From positions 81,870,971 through 81,934,970 of the forward strand of contig CM031607.1 in NCBI GenBank assembly GCA_018398815.1: a DNA stretch of 64,000 nucleotides, written 5' to 3'. This stretch comes from Conus ventricosus. Its lineage: Eukaryota; Mollusca; Gastropoda; Neogastropoda; Conidae. Below are positions 1 through 12,306 of this stretch, piece by piece; position 1 is the stretch's first letter; each line of letters begins with the position of its first letter. Both the position numbers and the translations under genes were made by a program. The notes below the pieces were generated by a model, which saw nothing but the letters and a program-made list of their open reading frames with translations, searched no databases and was not told the DNA's origin.

Positions 1-483
1 CAGATAGAGAGCATTTCTTTTTTTTTCTTTTTTTTTTTTCTGTGGCCCCTATGTCCTCACGCCCCTTAGGTGCATGTTTCAGCCTGTGACTAATGTCTCG
101 TTAATGTCTTATGCCTAGTACCTCCCTTAGATACCCCCCCCCCCCCAACACAACCTATCACCCCTCCCCCCTTCCTTTATGCCCCACTCCATCTCCTTGC
201 ATATCAGTGACGACTAGTATGATTAATCCCCACATGCTTGGCGATCTTCTGTTGTGTGCTAATATGGTTAAACTCAGAGTACCCAGGGTTTCTTTTTTTG
301 CTTTGGCTCCTAGTTGGACTTAAAAGTTTGTATTTTGCTATACTGTTTTGGAATATGTTAGGACAATTCAATTGTTTTAGGCCCCCATTTCTGCCCACCT
401 TTGCCCGTCACCATCATGCTAGGCGGTGCGATGGGCTGTTTGATAATCCATGTGGCAGTATCTGAATAACTGTTCAGCTGTTG
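1..483. other. Spacer with homopolymer-C and T runs
   Basis: No gene is visible. The stretch holds a T run near the left edge, a C homopolymer at about 127-146, and pyrimidine-rich sequence. A 40-bp segment at 218-258 recurs at 767-808. The ORFs here overlap on both strands and resemble no family I know. Confidence 0.6.
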
Positions 484-612
484 CTGTCATGAACACACTC
501 ACACACACGCGCTGACACACACACACACACACGCACGCACGCACGCACGCACGCACACACATGCACACTTACAAAACACAAGCACACACATACTCACTCA
601 CTCATTCACTCC

Positions 613-690
<78 letters not shown>
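484..690. repeat. (CA)n microsatellite with CACG interruptions
   Basis: Mixed CA/CACG repeats lead into a pure (AC)n core at about 616-687. No protein-coding interpretation is sensible. Confidence 0.95.
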
Positions 691-1257
691 GGGGGATGTA
701 GGGGAGAACCGCGAGTACCTAGGTTGATCGATGATTCAGGGGATCAGGGGTATTGTGCAGAATGCTATGATTAATCCCCACATGCTTGGTGACCTTCTGT
801 TGTTGTGTTTGGGGCGCACTTTCGGTGTTATTAGTTTTGTATTCATAGTGTGGAGCCTGGATTTCGCTACATGATGGTCATGAACAGGTGTCAGGTAAAA
901 ACAGGTATGGAAGTGAGAATGTGTGGATGTATGTGTGTGAAATATACACCTATCTCTTGTCGGTCTATTCTAACTTTCTCCTGTCCGCTATCTTTCTACT
1001 CTGTCTTTTAACTATCTTTCGTATGATTCCTTACTAAGAAAGAACCACCAAAACAAATCCGCTTTTGAGATACTCTACTTGTGCGGTGTCCTTGTATGTG
1101 TACAATGTTGACCTAATGCTACCAGTTTTGAAATATGGACTTAGATTCCAGTGTGTTCAAATATGATCCCTTTCTCCGTTGGCCGTATTTTCAGATTTAT
1201 GTTTTTTCATTATCTAGATTGGCAGTGGATATTCACTATTACTAATTTGTGCTACTG
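691..1257. other. Spacer without recognised gene
   Basis: Only the short direct repeat at 767-808 (copy of 218-258) stands out. The stretch ends where LINE endonuclease similarity begins. Confidence 0.5.
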
Positions 1258-3755
1258 ATGGAAGAAAATAGTGTTTTAAAGATATGTACCTTCAACTGTA
1301 ATGGTCTGAATGATACGAGAAAAAGAAAGATGTATTTGATTTCTTGAGACAACAAAATTGCAACATTATCTTTTACAAGAAACCCACTGGAAAACTGAAT
1401 CTGAAAACTTTATTAGATCAAACTGGGTTACAATGTATGGATTAGTGGCGAGGACACAAACAAGAACGGTGTTGCAGTACTTTTTAGTAACAATTTCAAT
1501 ACAAAATAACTAACGTAATTAGAGATCAAAATGGTTGCTATATTTTTATGAATGTGCAATTGTCAAATAAGAATGTTACTATAGTGAACATTTATGGCCC
1601 CAAATAGCGGAGATGACCCAGCCTTTTTTGACAAGATTTTTGAGTTGATTGAAACCAACAACAGTGAACAAGTTATTGTTGGAGGAGACTGGAATTGTGC
1701 ACTAAATCAAAAATTGGATGTTCGTAATTATAAGAGCACGGCAAACCGTCAAGGACACGTAAGAAAATAATTGATATTATGGGATGTTATGGTTTTTTAC
1801 GACATGTACAGAACATTATATCCAGACAAACGCTCATATACCTGGCGTAAATTCAATACAATTAAGCAGGCCAGGATAGACTATTTTTATATGTTCTGAG
1901 GATATAATGAATGACGTCAAAGGTATTGATGTCAAACCAGGCTATCGATCTGACCACTCACTGGTGCAGTTATCCTTAAAAATAGATGAATTAAAACGTG
2001 ACAGACCTTTCTGGAAATTCAACAATTCACTATTAAAAGATGCACAGTACATAACAAAATTAAAAAAGTAATTACCAATATCAAACAGCAATATGCTGTA
2101 CCAGTATACAACATGGCCGGTATTGACAATGTTGCTAATGATGATTTAACGTTTACAATAAGTGATAAATTGTTCTTTGAGACTCTACTACTAAAATTAG
2201 AGGTAGAACAATTCTTATGCAACTTTTAAGAAAAGGTCAACAAACCAGCAAGAGAATGACTTAGAAAAACAGATTAGAAGAATCGAAGAGAATGTCAATG
2301 ATAAATACATGCATGAACTAGAGAACTTAATACAACTACAAGAAATAAGAAATATGCGAATCGAAGGCAAACTAATTCGCTCCAGAGTCAGATGGATAAA
2401 TGAAGGTCAGTAAGTATTTTTGTAACCTTGAAAAAAGAAATTTTATTGATAAAACTATGCCCTTTTTGGAAACAGAGTCTGGTAACGTTATCTCAGAACA
2501 AGAAACCATTTTGAAAGAAGTACAACAATTTTACCAACAACTATATTCCCACAGGACTGTGCGTGATTTTTGTTTAACATCTCATATACCGGAAGCAACA
2601 AAATTAACTGACATAGATAAGCATAGCATAGAAGGAAAAATTTCGTATACGGAAGCAGCGGCCTCTTTAAAATCTATGAAAAATGGTAAAAGCCCTGGCC
2701 CTGACGGCTTTACAGCTGAGTTCTATAAGTTCTTCTTTGTTGATATTGGAGCTTTTTTTGTTAGATCTATAAACGAAGGTTTTATTGATGCTGAACTTTC
2801 TGTAACACAACGTCAAGGTGTTATTATACGCATACCTAAGGAAGGCAAACCAAAACGTTTTGTAAAAAACTGGCATCCAATCTCATTACTAAATATTTCT
2901 TATAAAATTGCATCGACATGCATTGCCAACCGCTTGAAGTCTGTTTTGCCTTCCATTATCCATGAAAGCCAGACGGGCTTTTTGAAAGGTCGTTACATAG
3001 GTGAGAATATTCGCATGTTATATGATACATTGTACATGCTGAGAGAAAAAACATCCCATGGATGTTTCTGTCAATAGACTTTGAGAAAGCCTTCGACAGT
3101 ATTTCATGGTCGTTTTTGCACAAATGCTTGGATTTTTTCAACTTTGGCTCAGATATGATTCACTGGGTCAAAACTTTTTATTCACATATTAATACTTGTG
3201 TTTCTGTCAACGGTCAATATTCTAGCTGGTTTGCAATAGAACGTGGTGTTCGACAAGTGATCCATCATCCCCGTATCTTTACCTTCTTTGTGCAGAGATA
3301 CTGTCACTAAAGATCAGACATGACAATTTAATCAAGGGCATAAAAATTCAAAATAGGGAAAGCTTATTGTCACAATTTGCAGATGACACTGCTTTGTGTT
3401 TGGACGGCAGCAAAAATTCATTAATGAAGCCATTGCCGTGCTGACACAGTTTGCTGAAATGTCAGGACTAAACATGAACTTTGATAAAAGTCAGATCATT
3501 TGGATAGGTAGCAGAAAAAACTGCAATTTAAAGGTTATTGCACGATAAAAACTTCATTTGGGACCCGGGTATCTTCAAGATACTTGGCATTAAATTTTCA
3601 ATTGATACAAAGTCCATTAGCACCATCAACTATGATGACAAATTAATTCAGATGAAAAGGATTTTATCACACTGGAAAAAAAGACAGCTAAACACCATTA
3701 GGGAAAATAACAGTAGTGAAGACTCTTGTCCTGTCCAAAATAACGTATTTGTTAA
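1258..3755 (+). mobile_element. L1-clade LINE, endonuclease and RT part
   Basis: This is the 5' part of a non-LTR retrotransposon. Endonuclease blocks are readable in shifting frames from 1280: FNCNGLND, FLQETHW-like, GGDWNCALN near 1682, and a LYPDKRSYTW block near 1815. Reverse transcriptase follows from about 2400: NGKSPGPDGF (2682-2711), a PISLLNISYKIA block near 2880, DFEKAFDSISW (3074-3106) and the catalytic FADD box near 3378. Several frameshifts and stops separate these blocks, so the element is dead. The coding continues at 5855 once the TG...CA insertion at 3756-5854 is skipped. Clade assignment rests on recalled motif order and on the C-terminal zinc domain in the second half. Confidence 0.88.
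2400..3300 (+). pseudogene. LINE reverse transcriptase core (broken)
   Basis: This is the RT palm and fingers of the surrounding L1-clade LINE. One open stretch (2400-3077) carries SPGPDGF and the motif-2 block with QTGFLKGRYIGENIR. A frameshift near 3062 moves the reading to the next frame, where FLSIDFEKAFDSISW supplies the first catalytic Asp region. The FADD box falls in yet another frame around 3378. The enzyme would reverse transcribe element RNA at a nicked target. Here it cannot be made as one chain. Confidence 0.87.
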
Positions 3756-5477
3756 TGTCACGAGTTTGTCACGAGGCCTATGACGATTGACCCATCTAGG
3801 GTGCTGGAATTATTCATTTATTTATTGTCGTTGTTGTTGTCGTGTATCCGTCCCTTAATGTGGCTTGTGGTGTGTTTGCACCCTAATCTCGTTCAGCTCA
3901 GGTTAGGTTTACTTTCTCTCTCTCTCTCTCTAATTCCACTGCCCGTGCAATTCATCCTGCAGGTTCACGGGTGGCTGGTACCTTTCGCCTGAACTGGCTG
4001 TCTCTATCGGCCTCTCACCTGTCTTTTTACCTGCCGCACGTGCCGCATTCCTCTCAGGTTTGAGGTATTCTCACGGTGACGTAGGGTGGCATGTTGGCTG
4101 CCGTCGGTTAGGCAGGTTTTCTCTTCACTCGAGCGGAAGATGTCCCTGGGAGCGCCTGCTCCGGTTCTGGTTCTCTACCACTTCGTCGAAGGTACGGTCG
4201 GTACCTTCATTCCTACAGTCGGCCTGTAGGGGAGGAACATCACGTCATCTCTTTTCCACATCTGCTCTGCTGGTCCTCTCGACTGGACAGGGGGCAGAGA
4301 GTCGCTTGACCCGCCACTTTGGGTCACCCACGGGTAGCTGGTAAGCATCAGTTTCGTGGTTTTTTTTTTTGTTGTTGTTGTTAGCCGGCTAATTCTTCTC
4401 TTTTGCGCAATTTCCTTTGGTTTTCAAAATTATAAAAGAAATATTGTTTGAGACCACTTTTTCTGGTTAATTCAATCTTTAACCTGGCCAGTCAAAATTA
4501 TATCCAAAAGTCTTTCTCCTTTCTATGCATCTGGTGATGCGGTAGTCGGTGGGGATGGGGAGAACCTGGTGATTCAGGGTTGGTACTTGCTTGGTCTCGC
4601 TCGTCCGCCCCTGTCACAATCACCGGTCTCTTAGTCTTCGGCCACCGTCTGTTTGTGTGTGCAAGGGAACAAGTGTTTTATGTTTGCGAGCGTGCGTACG
4701 CATGATTAGTCGTTTGGATGCGTGGTTGGAGAATTGTGTCATTTTATGATGTTGCTATAAAATGTGAGGATAATTGTGCCATTGAATTATTATTATTTGC
4801 AAATTTGGTGGTAGTTATAAAAGCAATGGTTGCTGTATTAGTTCAGTTCCTAAGAAAGGAAAATGTTGAACGTGAGTGAGGGAAGGATGAAGATATAAAT
4901 TGCTATTCGTTTGTTTAGCCTGTTAATGTAATCTCTTACCTGCTTCGTGTGAGGAGACCTTTAGCGAACATTCCTCATTTGGTTTGTTTACTGTGTGATG
5001 CTCAGGTCTGTGTTGAGCTGGTGTTACTAATGTATTCAGCAAACACCTCCCCTCACCCATCATGCGAGTGGCTGTTAGGATTAAGCAGCAAATATCAGAC
5101 CGTACTGACTGCGGGGTTCCAGTACCCTTTCCTCTTTCCTTCCAGTTCCTTCCGTTTCCTCTCCTCCCGGGGACTTCACCCGAAGCTTGCGCCGTTGGGG
5201 CCACGCAGTGTGAGGAGCACGTGGACCTTGCTGGATGGTCCTAACCCTGTCCGGGACTTTCCACGACAACGCCTCGTCCCACGGAGGGGGCGTTCTCCAC
5301 TGTCCACGGACCTCCTACAGCGCACGTGACCGGCGTGGTTAGCTCTGTGTCGTGCAATTTGGGTGTGTGTGTGTGTGTCAAGGGTGCCGGCGTTGAAAGA
5401 CTCTGTTCAAGAACAGACCCGGTTTGGGGCACCTTATTCGACACGGTACTCTCAGAGGACTTTGGAGAGACAGTGGT

Positions 5478-5513
<36 letters not shown>

Positions 5514-5854
5514 CTCGTGGGAGCACAAAAAGGAACGTGGGGTTAAAAAATGCTTATTTGATATGGTTAATTGTATGCGTTGAAATGCTTGTTTGTGACT
5601 ATGTGTATGTTGTGTGCGTTGAAATGTGGTTTGTGACTATGTGTATGTTGTGTGTGTTGAAATGCTTAATTGTGATTGGCATGTTATGTGTGTTGGAATG
5701 CTTATTTGGGACTATGTGTGTGTTGGTGTGAATAATGGTGTATTGTAATTGTATCTTTCTTGTGTGGTCTCTTGCGAGGCGTGTGAGGGCAGTCACTCCC
5801 TTCACTCCCATCTAGACGATCCTGTCAGGGCAGACTCAGGGGTCGGGCGTGACA
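3756..5854. mobile_element. Probable solo LTR (TG...CA, 5-bp TSD) inside the L1
   Basis: A 2,099-bp block begins TGTCACG and ends CGTGACA and is flanked by GTTAA on both sides (3751-3755 and 5855-5859). Removing the block plus one GTTAA makes the LINE protein read straight through, with TYLL followed by INLPDPPDFF. TG...CA ends with a 5-bp duplication fit an LTR retrotransposon. No gag or pol is visible and I found no second LTR inside, so a solo LTR is the best reading. It holds GC-rich sequence at 4000-4350, a G homopolymer near 5480-5510 and a 38-bp minisatellite. The alternative is a DNA transposon with short TGTCACG inverted ends. Confidence 0.72.
5575..5726. repeat. Minisatellite, about 4 copies of a 38-bp unit
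   Basis: Units begin at about 5575, 5612, 5650 and 5688. Each holds a TGTTGAAATGCTT-like start and a GTGACTATGTGTATGTTG-like end, with divergence increasing in the last two copies. The array lies near the 3' end of the putative solo LTR. Confidence 0.75.
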
Positions 5855-7148
5855 GTTAATAAATCTACCAGATCCACCAGATTTTTTATCTCTGAACTAG
5901 AGAAAGAGTTGTTTACATCTTATGGAATGGTAAAAATAGTAAAATTAGGAACCAGTTGCATGTAGCTCATACGTCTGTGGTGGACTGCGCATGATTGATA
6001 TCAGAGCTTTCATTGCTGCTATGAAATTAAAATGGCTTTATAAAATACAGTCCGAGGGTGACTCCATGCTTAAAGACTTTCTCTTTGATATGTACCCTGA
6101 AATGGAAAATATTAAATTCTTAGGGGCAGATTGTATCAAAACTTTAACCAAGTCCGTTAAGAATCCTTTCTGTAATGACGTGTTTAGGCACTATGGGAGA
6201 GTTTGTAGAGTGTGGCGTCCTAGAAATATTGACGAATTTATGGCTGAATGCATTCACTTCAATAAAGACATTCTGGGGGTGAAAAAATATATTTGTAAAA
6301 GAATGGTGTGAAAATAACATCTACTTCATCAGACAACTCGTCAGTGAAGCAGGGCAGTACATGTCATATCATGAATTTGAAACAAAATATCCTACCATAA
6401 GAAAAACAGATTTTTGTCTTACAATGGAATCCTGAACGCAATCAAAGGATACCAAAATAAATTACAAGTAGAACTTACAAATACCTTTAAAATTCTTGAA
6501 ACCAAATCATGGTTTTCTATCAGGAAAGGCAATAAATTTATTCAAACTGTACTTGTTGACAGCGGAGCTATTCCAGCTTCGGTTTTGAAATGGAGCAACT
6601 CGTTCGAAAATTTAAACTGGAATGCTATATTTTTACACTGTTTTAAAACTACTAATGATGTGCAACTACGCTGGTTTCAATTCCGACTGTTGCACAGAAT
6701 TCTGCCATCACAGAAGTACCTATATCAGTGTAAAATTGTTAACACACCAAACTGTAATTTCTGTGACCAAAGACCACAGGACATAGAACATATGATTTTT
6801 GATTGTGACATTGTACGGGCATTTTGGTTGGAGTTTCAGCAAAATATCATTGATAAGCTTGAGCACTGCCATAATGTTAATATTGATAAGAACTTAGTGT
6901 TATTTGGAGTAACAGATGATATACAGACTGACTGTGTGATGGACTTTTAATACTGTATGCCAAATTCTTCATTTATAAATCCAAACTACAAAAAGTTAAT
7001 CCAGTTTTTTGTAACTTCAGAAGAAGTCTACTTTATCGATACTCTTTGGAAAAGTATATTGCTAGTGTCAATTCAAACCTAAGTCTATTCGACAAACACT
7101 GGCTTCCGTATAGAGACATTTTACTATAACTTCTTTCGCTACATGGTG
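5855..7148 (+). mobile_element. L1-clade LINE, C-terminal part
   Basis: This resumes the L1-clade LINE after the LTR insertion. Open stretches at 5991-6311 and 6414-6950 encode the post-RT region. The first has a MIDIRAFIAAMKLKWLYKI block. The second has LRWFQFRLLHRILPSQKYLY followed by a zinc-knuckle (C..C....IEHMIFDC pattern). This layout is typical of the L1/Tx1 group C-terminus. The frames are separated by a shift near 6311. The element ends where (CT)n begins at about 7149, a common kind of junction for LINE 3' ends in this window. Confidence 0.85.
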
Positions 7149-7182
7149 GTACTCTCTCTCTCTCTCTTTCTTTCTCCCCCCC

Positions 7183-7254
<72 letters not shown>

Positions 7255-7270
7255 CTCTCTCTCTCTCTCG
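7149..7270. repeat. (CT)n microsatellite
   Basis: Nearly pure CT with a few C-rich interruptions, directly abutting the LINE 3' end. Confidence 0.95.
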
Positions 7271-8495
7271 TATCTGTGCATCTGTTTTGTTTCTCAGTGT
7301 AGGTACCTCATCTCCCTACTACGGTCAGCACTCACAGTGTTAATTGTTTAAGCAATATTTAATGTTTATCAAGAAAATGAACATTGATGACAAAAACGTT
7401 GCATGATTTAAAAAAAAAGAAGTGTTAGTTCCACCTTTCCACGCACGCCAGTTCAATACTTTGAACTTTTTTTTATCTTACAGGTGCAATGGTTTTTAAG
7501 AGAAAGAATTATACAGTACGATAACCTTAAAGTAGCTTCCACTATACCCTTCCTTTTTACCCCCTTTTTGATTTCTCCACAACCTCTCCCCCCATTGCCT
7601 CCCCCCTCCCCTCCTCAATACTCATACATACTAGTTGTTTCTAGGTCTGCTTTTTATATTGGTGGAAAGCCCTACAGAAACAATACTGGCACTCCGCTGT
7701 ACCCTCCCTCCCCCTCCCCTTCCCCATTTTATGTACATTTACTCTTATGCCCCGCCAGTGCTTGGACCCCGGTCGACTTTAGATATTGGTTCTGCCTTCC
7801 TGTGCCCCCCACTTCCTCTTTTCTTCCCCTCCCCCCCCCCCCTCCTTCCCTTCCCCTCGCTATCTAGTCCATTGCCCCCCCCCCCTCCCCCTTTCCCCCT
7901 CCTATATCCACTGTTTACGCTCGCTAAACCTAATGTATGAAATATAATGAAAATGCATTCAATGAATTACACAATTTGACTACCACCCCCCTTCTCTCTT
8001 CTACCACAGACCATGTCCCCTCCATTCCCTTCTCTCTGTTCTACACACTTACATTGGGTTACATGCGACAAAAATGTTTTAGGGATTCTTGTAGTTTGTG
8101 ATGATCTCGCTATCAACATCCCGGCTAACCCCTAACCCCATTTTTTTCGTCTCTCTAATGCATTCCTGAGAATTAAATTACGTCATACTTCTGTGAATTT
8201 ATCATTTTTATTGCCCATTTTCCCCTTCCCTTGTTTTACCCCCCCCCCCTCCTCCGCATCACCCTATTCCTAATCTGTCTTCTCCCCCTTAGTCCTTACT
8301 CCCTTATTTTTGCTCGACAGCTAGTGTGCTTAAACACCCCACGCCCACCCCAAGGCCCGCCATACAAACCCCCTCTCCCCCATCCCCCCATTCCCATGGC
8401 CATTTCCACATGCCCATCTCCTACTTCACGACCCTCCATCCCCTTTCTTCTCTTTTACGTATAACCATGCCTTTATAAAGTGAAGGAAGTGTACA
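7271..8495. other. Pyrimidine-rich (C/T) tract, no gene
   Basis: From about 7540 to 8460 the plus strand is dominated by C and T with many CCCTCCC and poly-C clusters (for example near 7830 and 7875). Long proline/leucine-rich ORFs arise only from this composition. I see no promoter, RNA or conserved motif. Confidence 0.6.
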
Positions 8496-8499
8496 TCTT

Positions 8500-8620
8500 T
8501 GCCTAACTAACAGTTTGTGCTGGAGAGGGTGAATGGGGAATAATAAATGCTTCTCAACATGAGCCTTCAGCAAGCTTCTAGTCTCCGAGGGAGAGCCAAT
8601 CTTCAAAGGGGAGGAAACTC
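8500..8620. repeat. Dispersed repeat, copy 1
   Basis: The segment with GCCTAACTAACAGT, GGGTGAATGGG.AATAATAA, TGCTTCTCAA and CAGCAAGCTT.TAGTCT recurs at about 29,093-29,215. At the second site it follows a longer repeat unit and borders a DIRS-like RT fragment, so it probably belongs to a retroelement end. Confidence 0.7.
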
Positions 8621-8810
8621 ACTAACGTATCATAACTCCTGGTCAGATACCGGTATTTCGAAACCTGATATTTTGTCCTCAGTGACTTCGGAAAGTCCTA
8701 ACTTGGCTCATCTGCCTTTTAGGTTTTAAGCAGAATGCTATCCCAGAAAAAGGCTGGTGTGCAATACCTTGTCTACCATGTATGTTTGTTGAATTTTGTA
8801 TCGCACACCA

Positions 8811-9258
<448 letters not shown>

Positions 9259-10755
9259 GGGTTTTCCCGCCGTGTCCAACAGATAAGTAGGCAGGCAGGT
9301 CATCTGCTGATGTGGGTCCTCATGTGAGAAGGAAGACCAATTCCACAGACTCTTAATGGAATGGATTCCTGCAAGGATGGACCCCATTTTCTCCGATGCC
9401 CCTCTTTTCCTGGATGGTGACTGCTCTGTTGTGTTCCGACTTCTTTGTGCCTTGGGTACACCGTTGCTTCTTCTGTGTTTTGTTAGGGCGACATCTTCAC
9501 AGGAAGCAGTGTCGGTGTTGAAGCTTCTGAGAATGGCCTACAAGGTGTCTTTGTATCTGTTGAGAAGCCTTTCCTTAGTCACGTTGTGTTCCTCAAGTTG
9601 CACACAGAGCAGCATCTTTCGAATTCTGCTGCTTTCTATGTGGACAACGTATCCTGTCCATCAGAGCTGGCTTTTCAGGAGTATACACCCGATGCTGAGT
9701 AGGCCACACTTCTTGTCATGTGGGTTGGACACTATGTCTTGCCATTTGATTCCTCAGAGTTTTACGCAAGCATCGTTGATGGAACTGTTCAAGTTGTTGA
9801 ATGTGTCGGTGGTACATGGGCCAAGTCTCACAACAGTAGAGGAGAGCACTTAGAACCACAGCTCTGTACACAACAACCATGGTCTTGCCACAGGCCCTTT
9901 GAGAGTCTGCCAAAGGCAGAGCTAGCCGTTGGGATCTGCAACATCACTTCTGCATCCAGAGATCTGTTGCTGCTTGCAGTGCTGTCCAAATAGCAAAACT
10001 TGTCCACAGTTTTGATCTCTGTGCTGTTGATGATGACAGGTGTCGGTGAAGCACTGACAGCTCCGGATGGTTAAGGCTGGGACATGGCCTCGGTCTCACC
10101 AGCACCGATTGTAAGTCCAAAGCGTTGACAGGCCCATGCAAAGCGATTTGTGATGCACAGGATGTCTTCATGGGAGTATGCAGCACGCATTCAGTCATCA
10201 GCAAAGAGGAACTCTCTGAAGGAGACCAAGTACTTAAGTCTTGGCCTGAAGTTGTAGAAGGTTAAACAGTTTGTCATATGAACGAAACTGGATGTATACC
10301 CTCCTTGTTACAGTCCCGGAATGCATCCATCAAGAAGCATTGAAACAAGCAGAATGAGAAAAGGTGGAAGCTAAAACGCTTCCTGCTTCACTCAGTATTC
10401 CATTGGGAATGGATCAGAGGTATACCCGTGTTCATGCACCTTCGCCTGCATGCCATCATGGAATGAAATTTAATGATCAGTGTGGTGAGCATCCCAAGAC
10501 AACCACATTTGTGGAGGATCTTCAACAAGCCAGTCTAATCAATTGTGTTGAAGGCCTCAGTGAGATCAACAAACATCATGTGGAGCTCCTTATTCCGTTT
10601 TACAACACTTCTCATGTACCTGGCGAATAGCAAACACTATGTCCCTTGTGTGCCCATGCCTGCACGAAACCCACACTGTGATTGAGGGACGATGGAACCT
10701 GTCGTGTGGTTGATGAGTCTGTTCAAAATTATCCCCATCAGAATCTTTCCTGCGA
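9259..10755 (-). mobile_element. LINE RT fragment between two CTA arrays
   Basis: Reading the minus strand from 10,755 down gives non-LTR reverse transcriptase blocks in several frames. These are QCGFRAGMGT near 10,680, a MMFVDLTEAFNTIDW block near 10,590-10,560, and a C-terminal YRAVVLSALLYCCETW...HIQQLEQFHQRCLRK block at about 9,870-9,770. The last resembles RTE-like endonuclease-RT proteins common in invertebrates. An FADDCVLH-like YxDD segment is readable with a shift near 10,200. Multiple stops and frameshifts make it a relic. Neither an endonuclease nor a clear 5' end is present. Confidence 0.8.
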
Positions 10756-10926
10756 TGCACTACTACTACTAATACTACTACTACTAACTACTACTACTAC
10801 TACTACTACTACTGCTACTGCTACTACAACTAACTACTACTACTACTACTACTGCTGCTGCTACGCTTACTGCTACTGATGCTGCTGCTACTACTACTAC
10901 ACTACTACTACTACTACTACTTACTA

Positions 10927-10962
<36 letters not shown>

Positions 10963-11190
10963 GCTGCTGCTGCTACTACTACTGCTACTACTACTTCTAC
11001 TACTACTACTACTACTACTACTGCTGCAGCTGCTGCTGCTGCTGCTACTACTATTGCTACTACTGCTACTACTGCTACTACTACTACACAACTACTACTA
11101 CTACTACTACTACTACTACAAAGAAGAAGATGAAGAAGAAGAAGAAGAAGATGAAGAAGAAGAAGAAGAAGAAGAAGAAGAAGAAGAAAC
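10756..11190. repeat. Compound trinucleotide array (CTA/CTG then GAA)
   Basis: (CTA)n with CTG patches runs to about 11,118 and is followed by (GAA)n to 11,190. It mirrors the array on the other side of the LINE fragment at 8811-9258. Confidence 0.95.
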
Positions 11191-11826
11191 AGGGGTGAAG
11201 GTCAGGTCGCCTTGCAGGCACGTCCGATCTTAGCTCCGTTCAGTTTTCATCGTTTTCATGTGGTTTGACTGTGTGTACAGTTTTGATATTTGTTAGAGTG
11301 CTGTATGATGATTGGTGTTGGATTATGTGTGCTCCACTTCACGTCAGGACGATGATTCTTCTTCATGATTCTATCGGTGAGATTTTTCCTTTTGAATCAG
11401 CGTGGCAGTCCGCCATTTCGGCTGGCATCCCCGGCAAACTTGCACATGCTACGACCCACTTTTCACCGTCCCACGCTGCCGCTAGCCGACACTACGTGTA
11501 GCACGGAGGCGCTTCGTACACTGAACCGTGGTCGTGCCTGCCACTCTTATACACGAAATCAGCTGTTGGCATGTAAACAAACAGCGGCACACCGTGACCT
11601 CGACCCCGATCTGATCAGTCGTTTGAAAGAACTGTCTATTGGTTACCGTCTGCCACGCCACCGATCGTCCCGAGGTGGCACCAGAAAACGCCGGCAGATT
11701 CCTGTAGTTATCAGTCCAACAACATTCTACAACCAACATTCTTCTGTCACTGATTTCGACTCCTCCCTCAAGCTCCCCTGACGTGTCGACCGCGCGACCT
11801 GTGCTTCGGGTGCCAACCTCGAGAAC

Positions 11827-12306
11827 TTGATAGCGGTTCCTGTACAGGGCTCTGATCTTCCTAATCAGCTCTGTGTCTGTCACCTGAATGCCCAGTCTGT
11901 TCGTGGTAATGCCCTTAAAACACGTCAGAAACGCACTGCGATCGCTGACTTCATGACCGATTACGACGTGGACATTATGATAGTGTCAGAAAACGTGCTT
12001 CGTGAGTCAGGTGATGAGAGTAAATGTGCTGATTTGACACCCCCGGGTTATAAACTCTACAATTTCCCCCGTGAACTTGGGTGCCACAGCCAAGAGTGGT
12101 GGTGGGATTATGCTGATCATCAAGAGTGTCTCGTGTCTTACTGCCACGTCAATTCCACCTTCCCCTTCTCCCACACCACTTTTGAAGTGGCTGAGCTACT
12201 TCTGACTTTGCAAAATCAACGAATCCGTCTGCTGTGTGTGTATCGGACCCCGCCCAGTAAAAGGAACAAACTGCTTGATTCAAGATTCTACGAAGAGTTC
12301 CCCTGA
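11827..12306 (+). pseudogene. LINE AP-endonuclease domain (N-terminal part)
   Basis: Open for 160 codons. It begins the endonuclease fold with LCVCHLNAQSVRGNALKTRQ, then DYDVDIMIVSEN where the catalytic Glu lies, and later RIRLLCVYRTPPS. The rest continues in other frames (GDFNVH near 12,354 and SDHYSLV near 12,548). In an active LINE this domain nicks the genomic target. Stops at 12,304 and after 12,370 break it here. Confidence 0.82.

Noticed and set aside
616..687. Regular repeats that could be mistaken for a CRISPR array
   Set aside because: Simple dinucleotide repeat without spacers, in a eukaryotic context. No cas genes occur anywhere.
5241..5528. 95-codon ORF with a poly-Pro run
   Set aside because: Caused by the G homopolymer at about 5480-5510 read on the minus strand.
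7484..7940. Proline-rich proteins of 100-127 codons
   Set aside because: Overlapping frames in a C/T-rich tract; no motif, and both frames are equally open.
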